From Planctomycetota bacterium (GTDB taxonomy: Bacteria; Planctomycetota; GCA-002687715): a stretch of 5,057 nucleotides of DNA. Shown here in pieces: positions 1 to 5,057 of the stretch; position 1 is the stretch's first letter; each line of letters starts with the position of its first letter. Below the pieces are notes generated by a model. The model was not told the origin of the DNA. It saw nothing but the letters and a program-made list of their open reading frames with translations, and did no database searches. Where the stretch lies: assembly GCA_013213915.1 (NCBI GenBank), contig JABSRK010000282.1, forward strand, positions 1 through 5,057, read 5' to 3'. Made by a program: the position numbers and the translations under genes.

Positions 1-17
1 CCGCCGCCCACGCGCCC

Positions 18-215
18 TCACCAGCTGACATACAGCAAGCCGTTGAGCTCGGTGACTCCCATGAACCCGGTGTTGGGAGTGACGGACCCGACAGGCGCAC
101 CCGTGGCTGCCGCCATGTCCAGGGGACCGAACGTGATGCGTCCCAACTGGGCGAATGCCAGCGCGGGAAGAAGGGACAGGAGGAGGATCGTCGCCAGGGC
201 AGATCGCCTGAGCAT
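18..215 (-). CDS. Short secreted protein with signal peptide, probably the truncated or frameshifted N-terminus of a larger protein
   Basis: This frame encodes 65 residues. The ATG at 215-213 is preferred over an upstream extension because a CGGAG ribosome-binding-like sequence lies about 8 bases before it and because it places a classical Sec signal peptide at the N-terminus: positively charged MLRR, a Leu-rich core to about residue 19, and a probable signal peptidase I site after AFA (22/23). The mature part is only about 43 residues. It ends in a strand-like stretch, VTELNGLLYVSW, that resembles the first blade strand of kelch or other beta-propeller proteins. Ending there is odd for a secreted protein. 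If one base is removed near 20-26, the frame continues past the stop (VS-GEGAWAA) to the window edge, so a frameshift, natural or from assembly, is plausible. No specific family is recognised. It is divergent from the small-gene pair across 450 bases. A real gene start is likely; the 3' end is uncertain. Confidence 0.55.
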   Translation of the reverse strand: MLRRSALATILLLSLLPALAFAQLGRITFGPLDMAAATGAPVGSVTPNTGFMGVTELNGLLYVSW

Positions 216-245
216 GGTGATGCTCCGCTGGGGGCTGGGGGGGGG

Positions 246-281
246 CGGCCGACCCGGGCTCTCACGGTGCGAGCCCGGCCG
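246..281. repeat. Inverted repeat / hairpin in the leader of the secreted-protein gene
   Basis: CCGGGCTC (254-261) and GAGCCCGG (271-278) form a perfect 8-bp stem with a 9-base loop. The right arm can be extended to 281, giving 11 bp in all with a 5-base bulge on the left arm (CGGCC at 246-250 plus GGGCTC at 256-261). It sits about 30-65 bases upstream of the minus-strand start at 215, beside the G9 run at 237-245. Possible roles are an operator for the divergent promoters or a structured 5' leader. There is no T tract after it on either strand, so it is not a standard intrinsic terminator. Confidence 0.45.
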
Positions 282-309
282 CGTGGCTTGGAGCCCACAG
301 GGTACCACC

Positions 310-323
310 GGGGCCGCGGCCCC
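310..323. repeat. Perfect 14-bp GC palindrome
   Basis: GGGGCCGCGGCCCC equals its own reverse complement. It lies in the middle of the divergent region, where a dimeric regulator could bind. In DNA this GC-rich a chance palindrome of only G and C is not very rare, so function is uncertain. Confidence 0.3.
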
Positions 324-537
324 CTGACGGCGGCCAGGGTCCCCCGAATGGGCGTAACACGGCGTGGCTCGTTGGTCGCCGGGCTCTCCATTGTCGCGCG
401 GTCACGTGTGAACTGACGTGGCTCGTAGCGGTCCTTGTGCCACCGTCCCGCGCCTCGGGCGCCTTCGCCGCTCGTGTCTCAGGCCAGAGTGTCACGGGCA
501 AATTCCCCTCGCCCAGGGCCCGGAGGCAAGTTTCATG

Positions 538-555
538 CGGTTATTTCGGTTATCT
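538..555. repeat. Tandem 9-bp direct repeat
   Basis: CGGTTATTT (538-546) is followed directly by CGGTTATCT (547-555), 8 of 9 bases identical. It lies in the AT-richer stretch about 110-130 bases before the small membrane gene at 666, a position suited to activator or repressor binding sites. Replication slippage is an equally good explanation. Confidence 0.4.
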
Positions 556-612
556 GGAGCAGAATGCTACGGATTGTGCAGGTAATTCACCTAACCGCGC
601 TGGTACAGGTAG

Positions 613-644
613 CCTACGGGCCGTGGTTCCTACGGGCCGCGGTT
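613..644. repeat. Tandem 16-bp direct repeat just before the ribosome binding site
   Basis: CCTACGGGCCGTGGTT (613-628) is followed directly by CCTACGGGCCGCGGTT (629-644), differing only at the twelfth base. The second copy ends 10 bases before the ribosome binding site of the gene at 666, so the repeat is either in the mRNA leader or at the transcription start zone. It could be a duplicated operator, a structured leader element or a recent slippage product. Confidence 0.5.
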
Positions 645-653
645 GTTTCCTTT

Positions 654-660
654 GGGAGGG
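654..660 (+). promoter_or_regulatory. Ribosome binding site deciding the start at 666
   Basis: GGGAGGG ends 5 bases before the ATG at 666. It is the only strong Shine-Dalgarno-like sequence in this frame and fixes the start there, although the frame is open back to 435. Confidence 0.7.
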
Positions 661-665
661 AAAGC

Positions 666-896
666 ATGAACGCTAACGAAGCAATGGGCACCCTGCAGGG
701 ATGGGTGCGGGCGGCGATGTCCCTTGGCGTCAGCCTCATAGGACTCTTTCTCGTCGTCGAGGTGCTCTACCCGGGCGACAGTGGCGTCCACGTCATCAAG
801 GGTATCGGTGACGTGGTGGCACAGTTCAGCGGTCTGAACGGCCTCATCGCCCTGCTTGTCCTGGCGGCTCTGGTGCTGCCAAGTTCACGGACTTGA
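666..896 (+). CDS. Small two-helix membrane protein, first member of a tandem paralogous pair
   Basis: This gene encodes 76 residues from an ATG with a strong ribosome binding site. A first hydrophobic helix spans about residues 17-35. It is followed by a turn P-G-D-S-G (36-40), an amphipathic stretch with HVIKGIGDVVAQF (42-54), and a second helix at about 58-72. There is no signal peptide cleavage site and no cysteine. It aligns with the product of the next gene at 995: Q-x-W near the start, the acidic residue at the end of helix 1, the P-G-x-S-G turn, an I-G-x-h-h segment and the L-h-A of helix 2 are shared, while the DNA is not obviously alike. That pattern supports both as real genes under protein-level selection. 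The two are probably co-transcribed. No family is recognised. A membrane-hairpin accessory subunit, holin-like protein or small stress protein can be imagined, but nothing here decides. Confidence 0.75.
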   Translation: MNANEAMGTLQGWVRAAMSLGVSLIGLFLVVEVLYPGDSGVHVIKGIGDVVAQFSGLNGLIALLVLAALVLPSSRT

Positions 897-902
897 GGGT
901 TG

Positions 903-935
903 GAGCGGAGGTGACGCGTATGCGCGCCTCCGCTC
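903..935 (+). other. Strong bulged hairpin between the two small genes
   Basis: GAGCGGAGG (903-911) pairs with CCTCCGCTC (927-935). Inside it CGCG (915-918) pairs with CGCG (923-926) around a TATG loop. The stem totals 13 bp, with a single 3-base bulge (912-914). It begins 6 bases after the stop codon of the first gene. No T run follows, so a classical intrinsic terminator is unlikely. Roles consistent with position are stabilising the upstream message, partial attenuation of the downstream gene, or an RNA-processing site. Confidence 0.55.
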
Positions 936-994
936 GCCTCTGGTTGCCCGCGCCGTTCGGATGACCGACGAACGCTTCGGTCTGGGGAGTTGGC

Positions 995-1261
995 ATGAGC
1001 CAAGCCGTGCGGAAGATTCAGCAGTGGCTCGATGCGCTGGGGAGTGTCGCTGCCTCTCTCGTCCTCGTCCTCGTTCTCGTGGACATCATGTTCCCGGGGT
1101 CGTCGGGGATCGTGGCCAACATCGGCAGCTTGCTGGATGACCTGAGCGTCGAGGGGCGATACAGCTTGGTTGCGATCTTCCTGTTTCTTCTCGTCCACCA
1201 TCACTGGCGTCTGACGCGGCCAGGTCCGGCCGGCCGGGATTCGGGAACGTCCCAGAGCTGA
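995..1261 (+). CDS. Small two-helix membrane protein, second member of the tandem paralogous pair
   Basis: This gene encodes 88 residues. The ATG has GGGGAG at 984-989, 5 bases upstream, which fixes the start. Helix 1 spans about residues 15-33 and is very rich in Leu/Val. It is followed by the turn P-G-S-S-G (34-38), a short segment V-A-N-I-G-S-L-L-D-D-L (40-50), and helix 2 at about 57-67. A positively charged tail of about 20 residues beginning HHHWRLTR (68-75) suggests a cytoplasmic C-terminus. It shares the core of the 76-residue product encoded just upstream but adds this hydrophilic tail. The 98-base gap between the genes contains a strong hairpin, so the pair may be one transcript with unequal expression. 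A possible terminator follows at about 1301. No known family is recognised. Confidence 0.75.
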   Translation: MSQAVRKIQQWLDALGSVAASLVLVLVLVDIMFPGSSGIVANIGSLLDDLSVEGRYSLVAIFLFLLVHHHWRLTRPGPAGRDSGTSQS

Positions 1262-1300
1262 GGGTTTCGCCGCGGGCTTTGCTCCGGCCTGCTCCTGGGG

Positions 1301-1322
1301 CCGCGCTGTCCGTGCGGATTTT
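1301..1322 (+). terminator. Possible intrinsic terminator after the small membrane genes
   Basis: CCGCGC (1301-1306) and GTGCGG (1312-1317) form a 6-bp stem with one G-U pair and a TGTCC loop, followed by ATTTT. The orientation suits transcripts from the plus strand, ending about 40 bases after the stop at 1261. An alternative stem, CGGCC (1285-1289) with GGCCG (1299-1303), overlaps it and would compete. The stem is short and the T run only four bases, so the call is tentative. On the minus strand nothing here looks like a terminator for the sulfatase operon. Confidence 0.35.
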
Positions 1323-1324
1323 CC

Positions 1325-2773
1325 CTACTTGTCGCCGTAGTCCTCGCCGCGGCAGCTGCGGATGACGTCCTGCTGCCAGGCGGACAGGGCCTCACCCATA
1401 CGCGCGACGCGACGGGGTTCGTCGACAGCCAGGTCCTTCGTTTCGGCGCGGTCCCGGGCGAGGTGATAGAGCTCGTAGCGGGCCTTGCCCTTGGGGCCGA
1501 CGATCCGGTGCAGTTTGTAGGGCCCCTCCATCCACGCCGCGTGGCCGTCGGTGGCGGAGGGCACCAGGTCGAGCCGAGTCCCACCTTCGCCGGGGTGCAC
1601 GTCCCTGCTGGGACGTTCCTGGCCAGTCTTCTGCTCTGCGGCGAGTGCCTTCAGCAGCTTGGTGCTGCGCACCGGGAGGCCGCGCGCCGGGACATCCCAG
1701 AATCCCATGGTGCGGTTCTTCGCCGGCGGCCGACCCTCGATCAGGGGGCGCAGGCTCGAGCCGTCCAGAGGAGGTGCGTTCGCGGGCCGTGTGACTCCCG
1801 CGAGGTCGATCAAGGTCGGCAGGATGTCCACGGTGCTTGCCAGCGCGTTCGAGGTGCGCGGACGTGAGATGATCGCAGGCCACTCGATGAGGGTGGGGAC
1901 GCGGATGCCTCCTTCCCACAGCTGTCCCTTGGCGCCGCGCAGGCCGCCGTTGGACCCGGGGCGACGAGCGCCATTGTCGCTCGTGTACCAGACGATGGTG
2001 TCGTCGGCGAGCTCGGACGCGCGCAGGGCGGATCTCAGGGTGCCCATGGCGCGATCGATGCCCGTCACCTCGCCATAGTAATTCTGCACCTGCTTGGGCC
2101 GCCCTGCGTAATGCGCCTTGTCGATGGGGTGGGCGACGTGGGGATTGTGGGGCGAACCGAACCAGACGACCGCCAGGAACGGGCGCTTCTGCTCGGCGGC
2201 CTCACGCATGAACGCGAGCGCCGCCTTCATGGCGACCTCGGAGCTCTCCCCTTTCACCGATACGGCGCGACCGTTGTCGCTCATCCACGGGTCGTTCTCG
2301 TAGAAGTTCGGACTCGAGAGCCAGGTGTCGAAGCCGTTGTTGCCCGGGGAGCAGGGGCTGCTGGACCGCACCGATCCCAGGTGCCACTTCCCGAAGTGCC
2401 CGGTGCGGTAGCCGGCTTTGCGCAGCAGCTCGGGCAAGGTCACTTCGGACGGGCGCAGCGTGTAGCCCCAGCGGAAGCATCCGAATCGGTTCGGGTGGCG
2501 CCCGGTGAGCACGCTCCCGCGCGTGGGAGAGCAGACGGGCGCGGCCGCGTACGAACGATCGAGGCGCAGGCACGCGGCAGCCATGGCATCCAGGTTTGGA
2601 GTATGGGGGAGAGGGTTGCCGTAGTACCCGACGTCTCCGTATCCCTGGTCGTCGGCCATGCAGAGGACCACGTTGGGGGGCCGCGTCCCTTGCGCCTCCG
2701 CGGTGTTTGCGAGGAATACCAGCGCGACCGCGGTCACCAGGGCGCGGAACGCGTCGAGGCAGCCGCGCCTCAC
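1325..2773 (-). CDS. Secreted type I sulfatase, Cys-type (formylglycine-dependent)
   Basis: Predicted to hydrolyse sulfate esters outside the cytoplasm, probably on a sulfated glycan. The gene encodes 482 residues from a GTG at 2773-2771 that overlaps the TGA of the phosphoesterase gene by 4 bases. This start gives a proper Sec signal peptide: MRRG, hydrophobic core at about 9-22, cleavage after AEA (27/28). The frame is open further upstream, but that part is antisense-free out-of-frame shadow of the phosphoesterase. Sulfatase hallmarks are visible: metal-binding Asp41-Asp42 in ADDQGYGD; the activation signature C-S-P-T-R at 81-85 followed by LTGR, with Cys81 the residue converted to formylglycine; GKWHLG at 128-133 (Lys129, His131); His209 in SPHNPH; SDNG at 265-268 (Asp266, Asn267); and Lys282 in the KGQLWEGG stretch. 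Length is normal and all key residues are present. The maturase that makes formylglycine is not in the window. Substrate and subfamily cannot be assigned. The lack of a lipobox suggests a soluble periplasmic or secreted enzyme. Confidence 0.93.
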   Translation of the reverse strand: MRRGCLDAFRALVTAVALVFLANTAEAQGTRPPNVVLCMADDQGYGDVGYYGNPLPHTPNLDAMAAACLRLDRSYAAAPVCSPTRGSVLTGRHPNRFGCFRWGYTLRPSEVTLPELLRKAGYRTGHFGKWHLGSVRSSSPCSPGNNGFDTWLSSPNFYENDPWMSDNGRAVSVKGESSEVAMKAALAFMREAAEQKRPFLAVVWFGSPHNPHVAHPIDKAHYAGRPKQVQNYYGEVTGIDRAMGTLRSALRASELADDTIVWYTSDNGARRPGSNGGLRGAKGQLWEGGIRVPTLIEWPAIISRPRTSNALASTVDILPTLIDLAGVTRPANAPPLDGSSLRPLIEGRPPAKNRTMGFWDVPARGLPVRSTKLLKALAAEQKTGQERPSRDVHPGEGGTRLDLVPSATDGHAAWMEGPYKLHRIVGPKGKARYELYHLARDRAETKDLAVDEPRRVARMGEALSAWQQDVIRSCRGEDYGDK

Positions 2774-3777
2774 CGCCGGTCCGTGCCCGCGATCTTGACG
2801 CTGTGATCGGTGACGGTGGGTGTGATGCCCTTCTCGTTCGCGCGTGCCGCGTAGCCGAGCTGCTTCGGCGACGGTCCGACCCACTTGGAACGGACGCCCT
2901 CGATGCGGAGCACGCCTTTGGGGTCGATGGTCACAAAGGCCCAGAGCGGGTCCTGGTAGGGGGAGGTGTACTCGATCCACGGATGGGCGGCGTGCACCTC
3001 GGCGGGATAGCTCTTGTGCTTTCGGGCGCCCCCGACCCAGAAGTAGGACATGGAGTTCACCTGCACGTAAGGGATCTCCTTGATCCTGACCAGGTCGTCC
3101 AGATGGTGGTGGCCGCTGAAGCACGCCAGGATGCGCCCCCAGCCCGCCCGCTCGTTCTCCGCCTCGAGGATGGCTCGAACCGCAGCGCCGTTGTCCACGC
3201 CGCTGGAGTTCTCGAGGCTCTGGTGGCAGAGGATGACCACGGGTTCGGTGGTCGTTTCCAGTTGCTTCTTCAGCCACCCGCGCTGCGCGTCGTCCACGTG
3301 GCGTGCATACCCGGTCGGCGCCCCTTCGTGGGTGTCGTTGCCATCGAGCACGATGAACCGGTAGCCCTTCTTCACGAATGTGTAGTAGCCGCGCTTCATC
3401 CCCATGAACGCGCGGGTCTGTTCCCTGGTCTTGCCGCCGTCCATGTCGTGGTTCCCGATGACGTCGTACGTGGGACCCTTGAAGCTCCGCCACACCTCCA
3501 TGAAGGACTTGTTCTTGTCGATGGGCTGGCAGAAGTCTCCCATCTGCACGAGGAAGTCGGCCTTCTTGTCGGTCATGGCCTTCACGAATGTCGTGAGGCG
3601 CTTGTTTGCGTCGTGCATGACGTCCTTGTGGACGTCGGCGCACATGCCGAACCGCACCGGCTCCAGATGACGCTGGAGGCAGAGTGGCGGTGCGAAGGTC
3701 AAGACCGTTGCGCCGGCGAGGGCCTGGCCCAGGAACGTGCGACGGCTACGGTCCTTACCGGCTAGTTCACGATCCAC
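2770..3777 (-). CDS. Tat-exported calcineurin-like metallophosphoesterase
   Basis: A two-metal phosphoesterase expected to cleave phosphomonoesters or phosphodiesters outside the cytoplasm. It encodes 335 residues from a GTG at 3777-3775, inside the end of the upstream gene (16-base overlap). This start is chosen because it keeps a twin-arginine signal, S-R-R-T-F-L-G (residues 11-17), followed by a hydrophobic stretch to about 33; the next Met (45) would lose it. No good Shine-Dalgarno precedes it, so initiation probably depends on coupling to the upstream gene. The metal-binding set is complete: D-V-H (48-50), G-D (80-81), G-N-H-D (108-111), His185 in CHQSL, and G-H-H-H (222-225). The C-terminal 100 residues are probably a beta-rich extension. 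Relatives include cyclic-nucleotide phosphodiesterases, phytase-like and alkaline phosphodiesterase-like enzymes, so the substrate is open. Tat export suggests folding and metal loading before secretion. It is coupled to the sulfatase downstream. Confidence 0.88.
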   Translation of the reverse strand: MDRELAGKDRSRRTFLGQALAGATVLTFAPPLCLQRHLEPVRFGMCADVHKDVMHDANKRLTTFVKAMTDKKADFLVQMGDFCQPIDKNKSFMEVWRSFKGPTYDVIGNHDMDGGKTREQTRAFMGMKRGYYTFVKKGYRFIVLDGNDTHEGAPTGYARHVDDAQRGWLKKQLETTTEPVVILCHQSLENSSGVDNGAAVRAILEAENERAGWGRILACFSGHHHLDDLVRIKEIPYVQVNSMSYFWVGGARKHKSYPAEVHAAHPWIEYTSPYQDPLWAFVTIDPKGVLRIEGVRSKWVGPSPKQLGYAARANEKGITPTVTDHSVKIAGTDRR

Positions 3778-5057
3778 TGGGAGCCATCGGAATTGGGGAA
3801 CTCGATACTCGTCCAGCCGCTGGCGGGGGTGCCGGCGACGGCATGCTCGAAGATGCAGTCCGTGGGGAGTCCCGATTGCATGCCGGCGCCCATGTTCCCG
3901 AGGATCGTGCCGGCCGCCGTGCCGCCCATGGGGCCCGGGTTGGTCGAGCCGCCGCCGCGGGTGATCCCGATGAGCGTGTCGAACAGGTGCCCGGGGTCGG
4001 GGCTGTAATTGTCGATGATGGTCGAGCCGCCAGACGTGAACGTGATGTCCACGCTGTTGACGGTATTCATGATCCCGGCCGAGGCCACGTTGCTGAACGA
4101 GACCTTCACCTCGGTCGAGCTGGCGCTGACGGCCACGTTTCCACCTACGTTGGGGGCGAGGTCCGTCCACATACCGCAGGCCCGGGGCATCCATGTCGTG
4201 AACTGGCCGAAGTTGACGGCCGGCACCGGCGTCGGGAACGAGAACTGGACCTGACCGTTCGAGGAGACCCAGAAGTACGTGTACGAGGTCCCGTAGAAGT
4301 TGATACCGGGCATGGTGCCGCAGTACGGAGCCGCCTGGTGCTGTACCAGGATTACGACGTCGTCTCCGATGGCCATCGAGACCGGGGCGGCGCTGGAGAG
4401 GATGTCGAGTTGTGACGCTTGCGACAGCGCGAAGCCGTCGACGTGGGACGGTGCGATGTGGAAAGACTGCATGCTCGCTGTTCCGCCTGCCGGGACGGTC
4501 ACCGGGAGCGTGAAGTTCCCCGCGAATGGCGTGGTGAGGCCGCCGCCGTTGAAGTACTGGAACGTCGGGTCCAGGATATCGACGTTGATGACCTGCCCGC
4601 TGCCGAGGGCCATCCCGGTCTGCGAGCCGCCCTGCGCGGCGGCGAATGCATATCCGAATTCCCAGGGCTGTCCGACCTCGGTGCTCGCGAAGTTCAGGTC
4701 CACCGAGTTGCCCGTGCAGGCCTGGCTGACGGCGGGGTCGAACCCGTTGCTGATCACGCCTTCGCAGTCGGACGATGCTGCCGGCTGGTTCACCTGGAAG
4801 TCCGCCTGGCGGACCTCGAAGGTGTCGAACCAGTAGTTCTGCTTCTGGCTCCCGTTCAGGTTGGTGAATCGAAATGCAGCGCTGGCACCACCGGCCGGGA
4901 TCGTGAACACGAGGTCAGGGGTCCACACCCACGAATCGACCAACTGCGTGCCGGCCGCGAGAACCACCTGGTTGGCCGTGCCGTTCTGGGAGAGCGTGAG
5001 GTCGTAGCGCCCGGAGATGTTGGTCAGTTTCTTGAGACGCACGCGCGCGCCGTACGT
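3762..5057 (-). CDS. Large secreted beta-rich protein, N-terminus outside the window
   Basis: The visible 431 residues are open to the window edge; the codon at 5042-5040 is an internal GTG (Val), not a credible start, since it lacks a signal peptide and cuts a domain. Residues about 1-83 look like the end of a jelly-roll, galactose-binding-like module (YDLTLSQNG, then DTFEVR). Residues about 98-220 form a Cys- and Thr/Ala/Gly-rich beta segment. Residues about 245-375 hold a NIDO-like or surface-protein module: FWVSSNGQVQF (262-272), RACGMWTDLAP (292-302), then a strand-rich part and a DTLIGITRGGG stretch. The final 50 residues form a short C-terminal strand region ending SQWIVN. Five cysteines are visible (two are Cys98 and Cys114; two more Cys246 and Cys294), consistent with disulfides outside the cell. 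No catalytic motif is seen. It is first in a three-gene operon and overlaps the phosphoesterase by 16 bases. Likely a surface or adhesion/substrate-binding protein; domain names are by resemblance only. Confidence 0.8.
   Translation of the reverse strand, partial: TYGARVRLKKLTNISGRYDLTLSQNGTANQVVLAAGTQLVDSWVWTPDLVFTIPAGGASAAFRFTNLNGSQKQNYWFDTFEVRQADFQVNQPAASSDCEGVISNGFDPAVSQACTGNSVDLNFASTEVGQPWEFGYAFAAAQGGSQTGMALGSGQVINVDILDPTFQYFNGGGLTTPFAGNFTLPVTVPAGGTASMQSFHIAPSHVDGFALSQASQLDILSSAAPVSMAIGDDVVILVQHQAAPYCGTMPGINFYGTSYTYFWVSSNGQVQFSFPTPVPAVNFGQFTTWMPRACGMWTDLAPNVGGNVAVSASSTEVKVSFSNVASAGIMNTVNSVDITFTSGGSTIIDNYSPDPGHLFDTLIGITRGGGSTNPGPMGGTAAGTILGNMGAGMQSGLPTDCIFEHAVAGTPASGWTSIEFPNSDGSQWIVN

Larger units (their letters stand above)
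216..665. promoter_or_regulatory. Divergent intergenic region, 450 bases, no convincing gene
   Basis: It lies between the minus-strand secreted-protein start at 215 and the plus-strand small membrane gene at 666, so it should carry promoters for both directions. Frames crossing it (for example one opening at 435) have no ribosome binding site at their starts and no recognisable protein content. The left half (about 230-330) is extremely GC-rich and rich in inverted repeats, including a run of nine G at 237-245. The right half (about 530-600) is clearly more AT-rich and holds two short tandem duplications, as expected of a promoter or operator zone. I could not identify a convincing -35/-10 pair with correct spacing; weak candidates such as TTGTGC at 574-579 lack a good partner. 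Confidence 0.55.

Noticed and set aside
363..426. Direct repeat CGTGGCTCGT at 363-372 and 417-426
   Set aside because: Ten bases in two copies 54 bases apart in GC-rich DNA is weak evidence; no further copies or symmetry were seen.
435..665. N-terminal extension of the first small membrane protein
   Set aside because: No ribosome binding site at 435; it covers the repeat-bearing leader and gives Pro/Arg/Ser-rich sequence absent from the paralogue.
767..1204. 145-residue minus-strand frame covering both small genes
   Set aside because: Its charged, low-complexity translation has no domain, while the plus strand has two ribosome binding sites and two mutually homologous proteins.
2111..2806. 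231-residue plus-strand frame
   Set aside because: Antisense shadow of the sulfatase; no ribosome binding site or domain.
2774..3643. Upstream extension of the sulfatase frame by 290 residues
   Set aside because: The extension is Arg/Gly/His-rich, lacks any domain and runs over the phosphoesterase gene in another frame. The GTG at 2773 gives a signal peptide and a normal sulfatase length.
2596..3765. 389-residue plus-strand frame
   Set aside because: Antisense to the phosphoesterase and the sulfatase start, both with full catalytic motifs. Long antisense frames are common in GC-rich DNA, and its translation has no recognisable domain.
3778..4194. Upstream extension of the phosphoesterase frame
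   Set aside because: Low-complexity Arg/His-rich translation overlapping the beta-rich gene; it would bury the twin-arginine signal internally.
4300..4836. 178-residue plus-strand frame
   Set aside because: Antisense to the beta-rich secreted protein, whose protein-like composition and motifs make the minus strand the coding one.
1..5057. CRISPR array, tRNA, insertion sequence or phage genes
   Set aside because: No regularly spaced repeats, no cloverleaf-like stretch, no transposase or integrase motif and no terminal inverted repeats with target duplications were found.

Overview
The window is GC-rich bacterial DNA with third codon positions biased to G/C. It carries several exported proteins: a Cys-type sulfatase, a Tat-exported metallophosphoesterase and two Ala/Gly/Thr-rich secreted proteins. 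The family mix and the style of the secreted beta-rich proteins (an 'FWVSSNG...' strand followed by '...MWTDLAP') suggest a planctomycete or a similar sulfatase-rich, polysaccharide-degrading bacterium. That placement is inference; the window contains no rRNA or other phylogenetic marker.

Layout. (1) 18-215, minus strand: a 65-residue reading frame with a clear signal peptide that stops abruptly, and looks like a truncated or frameshifted start of a larger secreted protein. (2) 216-665: a 450-base divergent intergenic region with no convincing gene. Its left part is very GC-rich, with a G9 run, a strong inverted repeat and a perfect 14-bp palindrome. Its right part is more AT-rich and holds two short tandem duplications (9 bp and 16 bp units) just before a ribosome binding site. 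(3) 666-896 and 995-1261, plus strand: two very small two-helix membrane proteins that are paralogues of each other, separated by a strong bulged hairpin and followed by a possible intrinsic terminator. (4) 1325-5057, minus strand: three overlapping genes in the order large secreted beta-rich protein (5' end outside the window), Tat-exported metallophosphoesterase, Sec-exported sulfatase. The overlaps are 16 and 4 bases, so this is almost certainly one translationally coupled operon. It is read toward the small-gene pair and meets it tail to tail across about 63 bases.

Working together. The three operon products are all predicted to act outside the cytoplasm. The simplest reading is a unit that handles ester-decorated (sulfated, possibly phosphorylated) external polymers, with the large protein as a surface or adhesive component. 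No glycoside hydrolase, lyase, transporter or sulfatase-maturing enzyme lies in the window, so the substrate cannot be named. The small membrane-protein pair is the least explained part of the window: the two products share a residue pattern around a P-G-(D/S)-S-G turn that I cannot assign to a known family.
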